From Halichondria panicea (taxonomy: Eukaryota > Porifera > Demospongiae > Suberitida > Halichondriidae), in contig NC_087393.1 in assembly GCF_963675165.1 (NCBI RefSeq), positions 955,002-1,019,001 on the forward strand: DNA of 64,000 nt, written 5' to 3'. This document shows, piece after piece, positions 62,673 through 64,000 of the stretch (positions are counted from its first letter, which is position 1; every line of letters begins with the position of its first letter). Position numbers and translations under genes: made by a program. Below the pieces are notes generated by a model. It was not told the DNA's origin. It saw nothing but the letters and a program-made list of their open reading frames with translations, and did not search any database.

Positions 62673-63031
62673 CTCTAGCTCTCACTCCTGCTGTCCAAAT
62701 ACTGATACAGTATACCGGTATCTACTTACTCTATTAAATGCAGCAGAGTTTGCTATAAAAAATACTTGATTTACTAGATTTACCAGAATAAAAATAATGA
62801 TCATTAATTTGCACATGCGCAGTTCGCGCAGCATGCAGTCGAATTGTCCCTTGGAATTTCCCTTGACCACAGACTGTGAAAATTGTCCCAGGGATTTCCC
62901 TTGACAGTCAGCATTTTGTGGGTGTGTCATTCTAAGTTCTGTAGCTAGGCTAGCAAGCCACCTTAATTACATACATAGACTTCGTACGTACATGTAGTCT
63001 GCTAGAGAAAGAGACTAGACATGCTCCCTGA
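62673..63031. promoter_or_regulatory. Divergent intergenic region between the seven-helix and secreted genes
   Basis: 359 bp separate the two start codons, which point away from each other. It contains a near-duplicate pair gtcccttggaatttcccttg (62847) and gtcccagggatttcccttga (62885). The same arrangement existed in copy I before a Mutator-like element entered at 47385. Co-regulation is inferred, not shown. Confidence 0.45.
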
Positions 63032-64000
63032 ATGACCAAAATGTTAATCGCTAGATCTACCCTGTTGATGCTCTCAATCTTCTGCGCGCAAACCTATGCA
63101 GAAGCTGACCAAGGTATCATGTCACTGAGAATAGACCATAGGCATAGATACTATAAATTTATATTTATACTTATAGTATCTATGAATAGACCATGTATCC
63201 CGTGTCTTTATAACTGCGTTATGATACTAAATAACTAACTGACTTACTCTCAATCTCCTGTGTAGGTGTATCTAAAGTGGCCATTACTATCAATCAGTAC
63301 CTAATCAGAGCCTCCAACAAACAAGCTACCCCTCAGGCTGCCCTCACCATCGCCTCAACCAAACCCCTAACCTCACTGTCTGAGCCCACCAGTTATACTT
63401 TCCCCAACCACCCTCTCTCTCCCGGATGTGGACGCCATATTTCACGATGTCGTGAGCTGCCTATATTATTTGAAGAGCAAGATTCGCTGGTTGGCATTTT
63501 GACCCCTCTGAACAATGCGATCGGATTCATGTGCTTTGAAGACGTTGGAAAAGAGCTAGTACACCAGACAACACATATAATGACATTCCCACATCACGAC
63601 GATTGTATACCTATAACCATCGTGAGGCACAAGACGAAGCATTACGTCGTGTGCATTGATTCTTCTATGCGAGTAATTTCATGCTTGATCAACCTCAACT
63701 TCGACAATATTACCCAGTCCTATCTCCAATGTGCTTCCCTCGGCAGTTTCCCCCCCTCAGTGGACTTCAGCGAAATCTCAAACTTTGTTTACGTCGGTGG
63801 TGACCTGTTCATATTTGCTGTTCAAAATATTGTCTATGAGTACTACCCGGATAGATTGTCCCTAGCGTCCGTGAGTGGGTGTACACTCCCTCACCTTGCT
63901 CACAATGTTCGACTAGTTTACAATGACATAGACACAGTTCTAATGTATTACAACACTAACGAAGGAGCTGATATCGTTGTGGTTTTCAATTTAGCAAACG
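63032..64000 (+). CDS. Unrecognised secreted protein, divergent partner of the seven-helix gene (incomplete)
   Basis: Exon 1 is 63032-63113 (signal peptide, MTKMLIARSTLLMLSIFCAQ). After a 152-bp intron, exon 2 runs open from 63266 to the window end (245 codons). The phase-1 join gives EADQGVSKVAITINQYLIRA. Later stretches include PGCGRHISRCRELPILFEEQ, TFPHHDDCIPITIVRHKTKH, DLFIFAVQNIVYEYYPDRLS and NDIDTVLMYYNTNEGADIVV. Recurring LFIFAVQNxVYEY/VLMYYNTN-like strands could be beta-propeller blades, but no family was recognised. The ORF lacks an ATG in exon 2 and is easy to overlook. A broken copy lies at 48578-48650 and 53686-53963. The C-terminus, and any membrane anchor, is outside the window. 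Confidence 0.72.

Overview
The window is eukaryotic, animal DNA. Coding sequence is split by many short GT-AG introns, and it carries metazoan-type genes (DNA-PKcs, a RING/MATH TRAF, DJ-1, an axonemal dynein fragment). Compact introns, very many small inverted-repeat transposons and a strikingly common TACATGTA palindrome suggest a sponge, probably a demosponge. That assignment is inference, not demonstrated.

Region 1 (1-20.7 kb) is dense with housekeeping genes. On the + strand are the last 34 exons of a DNA-PKcs gene (C-terminal part; the start lies left of the window). It converges on a minus-strand gamma-glutamyltransferase-like gene of the YwrD type (8 exons, 569 aa). That gene shares a ~120-bp divergent promoter with a + strand gene for a small mitochondrial protein resembling the fungal-type ribosomal protein mL58/MRPL20 (6 exons, 221 aa).

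Region 2 (20.9-36.8 kb) is an array of three paralogous minus-strand genes (called A, B, C here), each with 7 exons. They encode a signal peptide, a cysteine-rich ectodomain, one transmembrane helix and a short tail. C is a mosaic of A and B, and A has lost a splice donor. Between A and B lie an intact TRAF gene, a decayed TRAF copy, and two dynein heavy-chain exons in permuted order.

Region 3 (37-64 kb) is a duplicated block. Each copy holds DJ-1 (PARK7), a two-exon gene for an unrecognised seven-helix membrane protein with a large ectodomain (minus strand), and a divergent gene for an unrecognised secreted protein (+ strand). Decay is reciprocal: copy I keeps DJ-1 and has a broken secreted gene, while copy II has a broken DJ-1 and an open secreted gene running off the right edge. 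Both seven-helix genes are intact. The space between the copies is filled with nested transposons: Mutator-like elements with 9-10 bp target duplications (one carrying a RecQ-like helicase fragment), a pogo-like element containing two further insertions (one a Ginger-like element with a dead Ulp1 protease), and a 1.2-kb foldback element.

No tRNA, rRNA or CRISPR array was recognised. Exon coordinates were read by eye from reading frame, splice consensus and paralogue comparison. For the fully spliced genes, the exon lengths sum to a multiple of three.
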